The notes under the pieces were generated by a model that saw only the letters and a program-made list of their open reading frames with translations, made no database searches and was not told the DNA's origin. 5,062 bases of DNA from Actinomycetes bacterium. GTDB taxonomy: Bacteria; Actinomycetota; Acidimicrobiia; Acidimicrobiales; Palsa-688. Below, one piece after another: positions 1-5,062 of the stretch (positions are counted from its first letter, which is position 1; every line of letters begins with the position of its first letter). The translations under genes and the position numbers were made by a program. The stretch is taken from contig JAJZYO010000190.1 of the NCBI GenBank assembly GCA_021798075.1, forward strand, positions 1-5,062, written 5' to 3'.

Positions 1-396
1 AGTCGCGACCCGGATAATGCGCGCCGGCGCCTCATCCTCGGCGACCTGAAGGCGGAGCTTCGCGTAGCGCCCCTGGTAAACGGCCGCCTTTTGCTGCAGG
101 CCATCCAACCTGAACTGTACTTCCGCGATCATCACGTGGAGAGCGACCAACCCAAAGGCAACCGCCGCGACCCCGGCTACAAAGGCGTAGAGGAGGAACC
201 TGCCTTGAAACCACCGGCGCCTGGTCCTCCGGGGGACGAGGCGCAGGTGGCGTTCTGGTGCGCCGGGAAGCGACGGCGCCCCCGGCAGAGGGGCCTGCAC
301 CTCCCCGGCGAAAGGCATCTGGCCCGTCAGCTCTGGCGGGAGCGGGGACTGCGGCGCAATGGGCTCGGCCGCAGTGCTCGGCTCGGCCGGCGTCAC
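1..396 (-). CDS. ftsL: FtsL-like cell division membrane protein (partial, C-terminus cut by window edge)
   Basis: A small bitopic inner-membrane protein of the FtsL/septum-formation-initiator type, expected to work in the divisome with FtsB/DivIC- and FtsQ-like partners. The 132 visible residues are a proline- and alanine-rich cytoplasmic tail (about 1-52), a basic patch RRTRRR (about 56-61), one hydrophobic segment (about 67-90, FLLYAFVAGVAAVAFGLVAL) and a heptad-like stretch (about 92-122) ending in EAPARIIRVAT, which resembles the 'P-RI---A' end of actinobacterial FtsL proteins. The basic patch before the membrane segment predicts N-in, C-out topology. The GTG start at 396-394 was chosen because it forms a GTGA overlap with the rsmH stop and has GAGG eight bases upstream. 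An ATG at 318 is a possible shorter start. Its place directly after rsmH is the usual ftsL position in the dcw cluster, and ftsI would be expected next, outside the window. Sequence identity in this family is low, so the name rests on topology plus position. Confidence 0.85.
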   Translation of the reverse strand, partial: MTPAEPSTAAEPIAPQSPLPPELTGQMPFAGEVQAPLPGAPSLPGAPERHLRLVPRRTRRRWFQGRFLLYAFVAGVAAVAFGLVALHVMIAEVQFRLDGLQQKAAVYQGRYAKLRLQVAEDEAPARIIRVAT

Positions 397-1649
397 TTTG
401 CCGTCCTCGCAGGGCGCACCTTCCCGGCGGCACCTTCACCCATGCCGCCCGTGCCGACCAACGCCTCAGCAGCCCGCAGCCGAGCGCTTTCGGACCGCGG
501 GTTGGCCATCACTTCGGCTGCCGTCGGCTTGCGTGCCCCCCTCGTCAGCAAGCGCACCGTCGGGACCGCACCGCAAACGCAGGGCAGGCCAAGCGGGCAC
601 TTGCAACCGCCGGTAGCAGCTTCTTGGAACTGGCGCTTCACAATGCGGTCCTCACCCGAGTGGTAAGAGATCACGACTATCCGGCCTCCAGGTACCAGGC
701 GGGCGACGGCAGCGTCTATTGCGAGGGGCAGCTGCTCGAGCTCGGTATTGACCGCAGCCCTAAGGGCTTGGAACACCCTCTTCGCCGGGTGGCCCCTCCT
801 CCTCGCAGGTGCCGGCACCGCTGAGCTCACGATCTGAGCGAGCTCAGACGTCGTCGAGAGGGGGCGTGCGGCCACAATGGCCGCGGCGATCCGGCGTGCA
901 AAGCCGGCCTCCCCGTGGAGAACGAAAAGTTCTGCCAATTGCTCCAGCGGGGCCGAGTTGAGGAGGTCGGCCGCCGTCGGCCCTTCGCTTTGGTCCATCC
1001 TCATGTCGAGCGGGGCCTCGAAACGGTACGAAAAGCCGCGCTCGGCCCGGTCAAGCTGGGGTGAGCTGACGCCGAGGTCAAATAGCGCACCCGACAACTG
1101 CCCCACTCCAAGCTCCTCCAGCACGCGAGCAAGCTCGACAAAACGTGCTTTCGCCACCGTTGCCCGGTCGCCGAAAGGAGCAAGCGCAGCAGAGGCAGCC
1201 GCCACTGCGAGAGGGTCCCGGTCGAGACCGACCAGGCGGCGCGCTGGCGACGCTGCGAGCAGGGCACGTGCGTGGCTGCCACCACCAACGGTTGCGTCGA
1301 GGAGCACCCCATCTGGGACGGGGGTAAACAGTTCCAGGACCTCTTCAACCATGACGGGCCGGTGTTCAAACAAAGACCGACCCGCACGATGCCGTGCGCC
1401 AGCCGAGTGGAGGTGCTCGGCACCGGCTTCGCCGGGCCCTGGCAAGGGCGCGTGCGACACCATAGGCTCGTCAATGCCCTCAGGCTGTTCCGAATGGCCC
1501 ATACGCAGCCCCTCAGCCAGCGTTGCCCCGGGATTTCTCCCCGGTGGCACGGGACTCGACGGGTGGAGAAGGGGACCCCGGCCCTGCTGGCCAAGGGGCT
1601 GCGTATATGTCCTCGGGTATGTCCTCGGGGAGACCACAACGGTGGTCAT
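393..1649 (-). CDS. rsmH: 16S rRNA (cytosine(1402)-N(4))-methyltransferase RsmH (MraW)
   Basis: S-adenosylmethionine-dependent enzyme that N4-methylates C1402 in the decoding centre of 16S rRNA; cytoplasmic. The family core begins at residue 95 (FEHRPVMVEEVLELF). The SAM-binding region is LLDATVGGGSHARALL (116-131) followed by LVGLDRDP (139-146). Further family motifs are GALFDLGVSSPQLD (187-200), RGFSYRFEAPLDMRMD (204-219), PAKRVFQALRAAVNTELEQL (288-307) and VVISYHSGEDRIVKRQF (325-341). A CxC-x5-CxC segment (349-359) could bind metal. The C-terminal RNPRSESARLR-type motif is present (ANPRSESARLRAAE, 382-395), so the gene is intact. The 418 residues exceed the usual 300-330 because of about 94 low-complexity residues in front. 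The start at 1649 forms an ATGA overlap with the mraZ stop and has GGAG seven bases upstream; Met50 at 1502 has an even better GAGGGG and gives a 369-residue protein. HSLEDR of most homologues reads HSGEDR here. Function is secure; the start is uncertain. Confidence 0.96.
   Translation of the reverse strand: MTTVVVSPRTYPRTYTQPLGQQGRGPLLHPSSPVPPGRNPGATLAEGLRMGHSEQPEGIDEPMVSHAPLPGPGEAGAEHLHSAGARHRAGRSLFEHRPVMVEEVLELFTPVPDGVLLDATVGGGSHARALLAASPARRLVGLDRDPLAVAAASAALAPFGDRATVAKARFVELARVLEELGVGQLSGALFDLGVSSPQLDRAERGFSYRFEAPLDMRMDQSEGPTAADLLNSAPLEQLAELFVLHGEAGFARRIAAAIVAARPLSTTSELAQIVSSAVPAPARRRGHPAKRVFQALRAAVNTELEQLPLAIDAAVARLVPGGRIVVISYHSGEDRIVKRQFQEAATGGCKCPLGLPCVCGAVPTVRLLTRGARKPTAAEVMANPRSESARLRAAEALVGTGGMGEGAAGKVRPARTAK
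405..408 (-). promoter_or_regulatory. Ribosome binding site of the FtsL-like gene
   Basis: GAGG lies eight bases before the GTG at 396, inside the last codons of rsmH. Together with the GTGA stop/start overlap it decides the start of the FtsL-like gene and suggests translational coupling to rsmH. Confidence 0.6.
1509..1514 (-). promoter_or_regulatory. Strong Shine-Dalgarno before an internal RsmH start
   Basis: GAGGGG sits six bases before the ATG at 1502-1500 (Met50 of the long RsmH reading). It is a closer match to the anti-Shine-Dalgarno than the GGAG before 1649, so translation may start here, either instead of or in addition to the ATGA-coupled start. Confidence 0.45.
1606..1629. repeat. 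Perfect 12-base tandem duplication in the RsmH N-terminal extension
   Basis: TATGTCCTCGGG occurs twice head to tail on the plus strand (1606-1617 and 1618-1629). On the minus strand it stays in the rsmH frame and gives PRTYPRTY (residues 8-15). The length is a multiple of three, so it does not break the reading frame. It lies outside the conserved enzyme and looks like a recent slippage or duplication event. Confidence 0.9.
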
Positions 1650-2191
1650 GGCACCGCTCCGACGGGCGCGGGTGCAGCCAGTTCGCCGTCCTTGCCGCCC
1701 GCTCCTTCCGGCAGCGCCGCAGGAGAGGGCCGCACGTAGGGGGATCCGCCGTCGGAGAACAACATCGAAAACAGGTCGCTCGTGCCCTGCTTGAGCTCCT
1801 CCAAGACGTCACGGGTCCGCTGATCCCACGTGGCCGACGACAGCAGCTCTATGTGGTTGAGGTTGCCGGCCACAACGAGCGACTTACCGAGCTCGAGCCC
1901 TGCGTAGGCGATGAGCTTTGGCGGGATCGAGAGCCGCCACTGCGCGTCGAGCTCGACCTCTTCGGAGTGGGAGGTCAAGGTGAGCGACATGTCCGGCCTG
2001 GTTTGCTGGAGCCTCCTGGCGAAAGAGAGGTACACGCGTTCGTAATTGTCCGGGGCCCACACAGCCAAGCAGCTACCCGGGAAGGCCGTCACGTGTGCCT
2101 TCCTCGTCGCGAAACCGCCGCGAAGACGCGCTGGCATGACGACCCTGCCCTTGGGATCCAGCAGATGCTCGAAATGACCGTCGAATTCCAT
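1646..2191 (-). CDS. mraZ: Transcriptional regulator / division protein MraZ
   Basis: Nucleoid-associated, ring-forming DNA-binding protein that, in species studied, controls transcription of its own dcw cluster by binding short direct repeats before mraZ. The 181 residues contain the two SpoVT-AbrB-type halves: the first with DPKGRVVMPARLR (12-24) and GSCLAVWAPDNYERV (39-53), the second with SEEVELDAQWRLSIPPKLIAYAGL (76-99) and the typical GNLNHIELLSSATWDQ (109-124). The second half reads DAQWR where DxxGR is usual. A tail of about 40 residues (142-181), rich in G, P and A, goes beyond the common length of 140-150. The ATG at 2191 is the only sensible start: an in-frame TGA lies at 2206-2204 and the next Met is inside the first domain. 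The Shine-Dalgarno is poor (GAGCTGAGC, too far upstream), so translation may be modest. mraZ is first in the cluster, with a promoter and repeat operator directly upstream, and overlaps rsmH by four bases. Confidence 0.96.
   Translation of the reverse strand: MEFDGHFEHLLDPKGRVVMPARLRGGFATRKAHVTAFPGSCLAVWAPDNYERVYLSFARRLQQTRPDMSLTLTSHSEEVELDAQWRLSIPPKLIAYAGLELGKSLVVAGNLNHIELLSSATWDQRTRDVLEELKQGTSDLFSMLFSDGGSPYVRPSPAALPEGAGGKDGELAAPAPVGAVP
1657..1660 (-). promoter_or_regulatory. Ribosome binding site for the ATGA-coupled RsmH start
   Basis: GGAG lies seven bases before the ATG at 1649, within the final codons of mraZ. It supports the long RsmH reading and re-initiation by ribosomes finishing mraZ, whose TGA stop (1648-1646) overlaps the ATG. 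Confidence 0.5.
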
Positions 2192-2230
2192 CGGCCCAAC
2201 AGCTCAGCTCGCCCGCCGCCTATGGGAATT

Positions 2231-2280
2231 TGCTCCCTGGCCTTCCACAACGGACCACTATAAGCCCTTCGGACCCACCT
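2231..2280 (-). promoter_or_regulatory. Putative MraZ operator: five direct repeats at 10-base period
   Basis: Read on the minus strand, five successive decamers each carry GTGG or AGGG at their third to sixth base: cores at 2278-2275 (GTGG), 2268-2265 (AGGG), 2258-2255 (GTGG), 2248-2245 (GTGG) and 2238-2235 (AGGG). MraZ boxes known from other bacteria are TGGG- or GTGG-like direct repeats with a period of about one helical turn before mraZ. Here the array covers the promoter spacer, the -10 box and the first transcribed bases, which fits autorepression. The repeats are short and degenerate in a G-rich region, so the outer two could be chance; binding is inferred. Confidence 0.6.
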
Positions 2281-2285
2281 GACAA
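2257..2285 (-). promoter_or_regulatory. Sigma70-type promoter of the mraZ-rsmH-ftsL cluster
   Basis: On the minus strand a -35 box TTGTCA (2285-2280; consensus TTGACA) is followed by exactly 17 bases and a -10 box TATAGT (2262-2257; consensus TATAAT). This predicts a transcript start near 2250 and a leader of about 58 bases before mraZ. The -10 stands out as an AT-rich patch in GC-rich surroundings. The GTGG repeats overlap the spacer and -10, so a protein bound there would compete with RNA polymerase. Confidence 0.75.
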
Positions 2286-2329
2286 GCCTTTCAAGCCCGC
2301 GCGCGCCCCAGCGGGGGTGTTTTGGGTGG

Positions 2330-5062
2330 TTACATGAGCCCGGCTGCTTGGCGCTGCTCGGCGAGGGCGCGAAGAAAGCGCGCCTCGCTCACCGGGAACT
2401 TCGTCCCGAAAGCCTGGGCAAAAAAGCTCACCCGGAGCTCTTCGAGCATGGGTCGTAACCTTTCGACGCCTTCCCGCCGCCCGTTACTACCGGCCTCGGT
2501 GAGGGTTGAGGCGAACTGGCGTTCGAGAATCTGCATTTTCGCCGCCAAGGCCGCGTCCCGTGCGGGGTCGGCGGGCAACTTTTCAAGCCGCCTATCGAGG
2601 GCCGCTATATAACGCTCGAGGTCGGCCAGGTGGGAGAGGCCGGCGCGGCTGACGAACCTCCCTGCGCCAAGAGCAGCCAGGTGGCTGCTGGCATCGGCCA
2701 AAGAGAAGGCGAGCTGCTGGGCGTTCTCGCCCAGCTGGTCGATACGCTGCTGTAGCCGCTCGAGCTGCAAAATGACCCGCGTTGAAGTCGCAAGCCCGGG
2801 GCGCGCCAAGCGGTCGACGTCACGGCGGGCCACGGCAACCAGCTCGTCGAAGCTCTGGCCATCCCAGGGCGGCCCACCGCTCTCGGCGACCACTTGGTCA
2901 ACGGCCGCCGCTACGAGGTCCTCACCGAGCTCTCGCGGGGACCGATAACCCAGGCCCCGGAGCGCAGCCATGGCAAGCCTCGTCCGCTTGTCGACCAGAC
3001 GTTCGAACATCGTGACCAGGCTGCCCTGGCCAGGCAGGTTGAGGAGGACCAGCCGGCGGGCACCGCCCAACATCGCCGATGCCTGGGAAGCCTGGTCGGC
3101 AAACAACGCAACCCTTACGTCCTCGCCCTCGTCGACGAGCGCTGGGAACCCCCGGAGCCGCTGCCCTTGCCACTCCACCTCGAAGACCCGCGGAAGCGAC
3201 CCGAACTCCCAGGTGGAGGCGCGCTTGCCCAAGGGCCCCCAGCCGAGCCGTGCCTTCGTGGCCGCCTCGGCCAGGGCACGAGAAAACTGAGGCGACAGTT
3301 GCGCGGCGAGCTCCGATGGCGCTTTGCCGGCGGCGAGCACCTCCCCATCCGCACCGACCACGCGGACTACCGGGCGCAGGTAGGGGGCAACCCTCCCCCA
3401 ATCGAAGTCTTCGGGTCGCAGCGCGAGGCCGCTCGTTTGCGTTATGGAGCGCGCCAGTACGACCGTCAAGGGGCCCTCAGCCGGACCGTGCTTAGCCACG
3501 AACTCGCTCGCCCTTTCCCCAATTGGCGCAAGCTCGCGACGCATGTCTTTAGGGAGCGAGCGCAAGAGGGCTTCGACCAGTTCCAGGCGCAGCCCGGGCA
3601 CCTGCCACTCCAGCTCCTCCCGCAGTTCCCCGAGACGTGCAAGGGGGACTTCGATGGTCACGCCCAGAGCGTCCCAGTCGTAGTCGACCGGGAGCCCTCG
3701 GCCGTCACCACCCGGCCACTCATCAGGGAAGGCTTCGGCACCGCCGTCCTCCCCCGGCGCGGTCCCGAGCTGTTCCGGAGTCGCCTCAAGGCTCCGCCGG
3801 GGCTCGGGCCCGAGGCTCGCCCACCAATCCTCGAACGTCCGCCCCGACACCACCGTGCCCGGCACGCGCGCATCGTAAAAGTCGTAGAGCTCGCCCTTGC
3901 CCGGCGCGAGGCCGGGGCGCCGAGCCCTGTTCGCGGCTGCGAGCAAACCGTCCAGCAGTTTGGAATTGCGGGTCACAAACTCTGGAGCGCGATCCCAATC
4001 TCCCTCCACAAGCGCCTCGTGGACAAATATCTCACGCGCGCGGCGGGCTTGCTCGCTGCCAAGCCTCGCGAGGGCGACCCGCCGCCCGACTACGACCGGC
4101 AGGCCGTAAAGGGTGGCCCGAGCGACCAGGGCGGCCTCGGCCCGTTCCGGTTCCCAGAAAGGCTCACCATAGGACCACTCGAGGAGATGGGCACCGGCGC
4201 GCTCAACCCACTCAGGCTTAACGGGGGCAGCGACGCGCGCCCACAGGCGACGGGTTTCGACGAGTTCGGCAGCCATGACCCAGCGCGGCGCCTTCTTCGC
4301 CAGCACAGAAGTGGGCCACAGAGCAAACCGGGCGCCCCGGGGGCCGGAAAAATCGCCACGCTCTCCCTCTCTTTTACCGACATGGGACACAAGACCCGAC
4401 AAGAGGGCCTGGTGTAAGAGAACCTTGCGCTTTTGTGGAAGGAGCGGTGCCGGCTGCTCCAAGTTCCCTCGGAAGAGCCGGATTTCCCTGCAGATCCCGA
4501 CTATCTCCGCGTGGACGTCCTGCCACTCCCTCGCCCGCTGGTAAGAGACGAGCTCCTTTTGGCAGAGCCGGCGGAACTGCGCCCCGGACATCTCGCCCCG
4601 CCTGCCTCCCAGGTAGTCCCACAAGGCCAAGTAAGACAAGAAGTCTGAACCGGGGTCGTCAAAGCGCCGGTGGAGGGCATCAGCCGCAGCCCTCTTTTCG
4701 GCCGGTCGTTCCCTCGGGTCTTGGACGGCCAAGCCGGCGACTATCACGAGGACTTCGGCCAAGCACCCGAGCCGTGCACCTTCGAGCACCATCCGGCCAA
4801 GCCGGGGGTCAAGCGGCAACCTGGCGAGTTTCCGCCCGGTGGAAGTGAGCTCCCAGCCCACCGATTGCCCGCTTGGTTGGCCGGTCGGAGCGGTCCCATC
4901 CCGGCGCAGGACCCCAAGCTCCTCCAGGACAGCCAGGCCGTCTTTTACGTTCCGCCTCTCAGGGGCGTCCACGAACGGGAACCGCTCGATATCGCCGAGG
5001 CCTATCGCCGCCATCTGGAGCAAAACCGAAGCGAGGTTGGTCCGCAATACCTCGGGCTCGGT
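2330..5062 (-). CDS. hrpA: ATP-dependent RNA helicase HrpA, C-terminal 910 residues (5' end outside window)
   Basis: DEAH-box 3'-5' RNA helicase of the HrpA type, in Escherichia coli linked to mRNA processing and rescue of stalled ribosomes; cytoplasmic. The frame is open to the right edge (TEPEVLRTNLASVLLQM...), where homologues read TEPEILRTNLASVILQM, so the TTG at 5047 is not a start and the RecA-like ATPase domains lie beyond the window. Visible residues are numbered from the edge. 1-110 contain the winged-helix/HA2 region (GLGDIERFPFVDAP, LPLDPRLGRMVLE); about 205-260 the OB-fold region (QKRKVLLHQALLSGLVSHVG, ARFALWPTSVLAKKAPRWVMAAELVET); about 265-900 DUF3418 (LVEGDW, ELYDFYDARVPGTVVSGRTFEDWW, WQVPGLRLELVEALLRSLPK, and the C-terminal LRPMLEELRVSFFAQAFGTKFPVSEARFLRAL). 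The remaining length fits a protein of about 1300 residues. The usual FEPG-type segment is shortened to DYDWDALGVTIEVPL (about 460-474). The gene ends with TAA at 2332-2330 and appears intact within the window. It is not a known dcw gene; adjacency may be incidental. Confidence 0.96.
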   Translation of the reverse strand, partial: TEPEVLRTNLASVLLQMAAIGLGDIERFPFVDAPERRNVKDGLAVLEELGVLRRDGTAPTGQPSGQSVGWELTSTGRKLARLPLDPRLGRMVLEGARLGCLAEVLVIVAGLAVQDPRERPAEKRAAADALHRRFDDPGSDFLSYLALWDYLGGRRGEMSGAQFRRLCQKELVSYQRAREWQDVHAEIVGICREIRLFRGNLEQPAPLLPQKRKVLLHQALLSGLVSHVGKREGERGDFSGPRGARFALWPTSVLAKKAPRWVMAAELVETRRLWARVAAPVKPEWVERAGAHLLEWSYGEPFWEPERAEAALVARATLYGLPVVVGRRVALARLGSEQARRAREIFVHEALVEGDWDRAPEFVTRNSKLLDGLLAAANRARRPGLAPGKGELYDFYDARVPGTVVSGRTFEDWWASLGPEPRRSLEATPEQLGTAPGEDGGAEAFPDEWPGGDGRGLPVDYDWDALGVTIEVPLARLGELREELEWQVPGLRLELVEALLRSLPKDMRRELAPIGERASEFVAKHGPAEGPLTVVLARSITQTSGLALRPEDFDWGRVAPYLRPVVRVVGADGEVLAAGKAPSELAAQLSPQFSRALAEAATKARLGWGPLGKRASTWEFGSLPRVFEVEWQGQRLRGFPALVDEGEDVRVALFADQASQASAMLGGARRLVLLNLPGQGSLVTMFERLVDKRTRLAMAALRGLGYRSPRELGEDLVAAAVDQVVAESGGPPWDGQSFDELVAVARRDVDRLARPGLATSTRVILQLERLQQRIDQLGENAQQLAFSLADASSHLAALGAGRFVSRAGLSHLADLERYIAALDRRLEKLPADPARDAALAAKMQILERQFASTLTEAGSNGRREGVERLRPMLEELRVSFFAQAFGTKFPVSEARFLRALAEQRQAAGLM

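Larger units (their letters stand above)
2192..2329. other. hrpA-mraZ intergenic region with the dcw promoter
   Basis: The 138 bases between the hrpA stop and the mraZ start hold the mraZ promoter, the repeat operator and a leader of roughly 58 bases. Just after the hrpA stop there is a GC-rich stretch (about 2293-2317, with CCCGC/GCGGG and CCCC/GGGG pairs) that could fold weakly, but no run of T follows, so I do not call an intrinsic terminator. Confidence 0.7.

Noticed and set aside
32..439. A 135-codon minus-strand frame overlapping the FtsL-like gene
   Set aside because: It is out of frame with the GTG-start protein that has the membrane helix and coiled-coil pattern; its product is R/G/P-rich with no hydrophobic segment, so it is the shadow frame.
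1600..1640. The CATATA stretch in the tandem repeat as a second promoter before rsmH
   Set aside because: No -35 box at suitable spacing; the AT content is explained by the duplicated ACATA codons.
877..1794. A 305-codon plus-strand frame opposite rsmH and mraZ
   Set aside because: Antisense shadow of two conserved genes; composition is dominated by R, S, A and P and it crosses the gene boundary without any start signal of note.
2293..2317. Possible intrinsic terminator after hrpA
   Set aside because: Only a short stem (CCCGC/GCGGG with a 10-base loop, or CCCC/GGGG) can form and it is followed by CTTGAAAGG, not a T run.
2894..4417. A 507-codon open frame on the plus strand opposite hrpA
   Set aside because: It lies wholly antisense to a clearly homologous HrpA coding sequence, has an R/P/A-rich composition typical of complementary frames in GC-rich DNA, and matches no family I recognise.
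5045..5047. TTG at 5047 as the start of the helicase gene
   Set aside because: The frame is open to the window edge and the five codons before it (TEPEV) match the conserved HrpA sequence, so the gene continues beyond the window.

Overview
The window is a GC-rich stretch of bacterial chromosome with all four recognisable genes on the minus strand. Reading in the direction of transcription (high to low coordinates) the order is: the 3' part of hrpA (a DEAH-box RNA helicase, cut by the right window edge), a 138-base intergenic region, mraZ, rsmH (mraW), and the 5' part of a small membrane protein that looks like FtsL (cut by the left edge). mraZ-rsmH-ftsL is the standard start of the dcw (division and cell wall) cluster. 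GC richness, this gene order, the proline-rich N-terminal tail of the FtsL-like protein and the CxC-x5-CxC segment of RsmH suggest an actinomycete-type bacterium (Actinomycetota, perhaps the Acidimicrobiia). That assignment is inference from sequence style, not from a search.

Region by region. Bases 2330-5062 hold the last 910 codons of HrpA (helicase-associated, OB-fold and DUF3418 parts; the ATPase core lies beyond the window). Bases 2192-2329 are the only real intergenic gap. It carries a good sigma70-type promoter (TTGTCA, 17 bases, TATAGT) and, overlapping and following it, five GTGG/AGGG cores spaced exactly 10 bases apart, which fits the direct-repeat operator through which MraZ represses its own cluster. 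Bases 1646-2191 encode MraZ, 393-1649 RsmH and 1-396 the FtsL-like protein.

The three dcw genes are tightly linked: mraZ ends and rsmH begins in an ATGA overlap, and rsmH ends and ftsL begins in a GTGA overlap, so they are probably co-transcribed and translationally coupled. Functionally, MraZ senses or sets expression of the cluster, RsmH methylates C1402 of 16S rRNA, and FtsL joins the divisome.

This is mostly an ordinary housekeeping region. I found no mobile element, CRISPR array, tRNA or rRNA, and no sign of an undescribed multi-gene system. The points worth a second look are the MraZ-type operator array, the long N-terminal extension of RsmH with an in-frame 12-base tandem duplication and a second strong start, and a few substitutions at normally conserved positions in MraZ, RsmH and HrpA.
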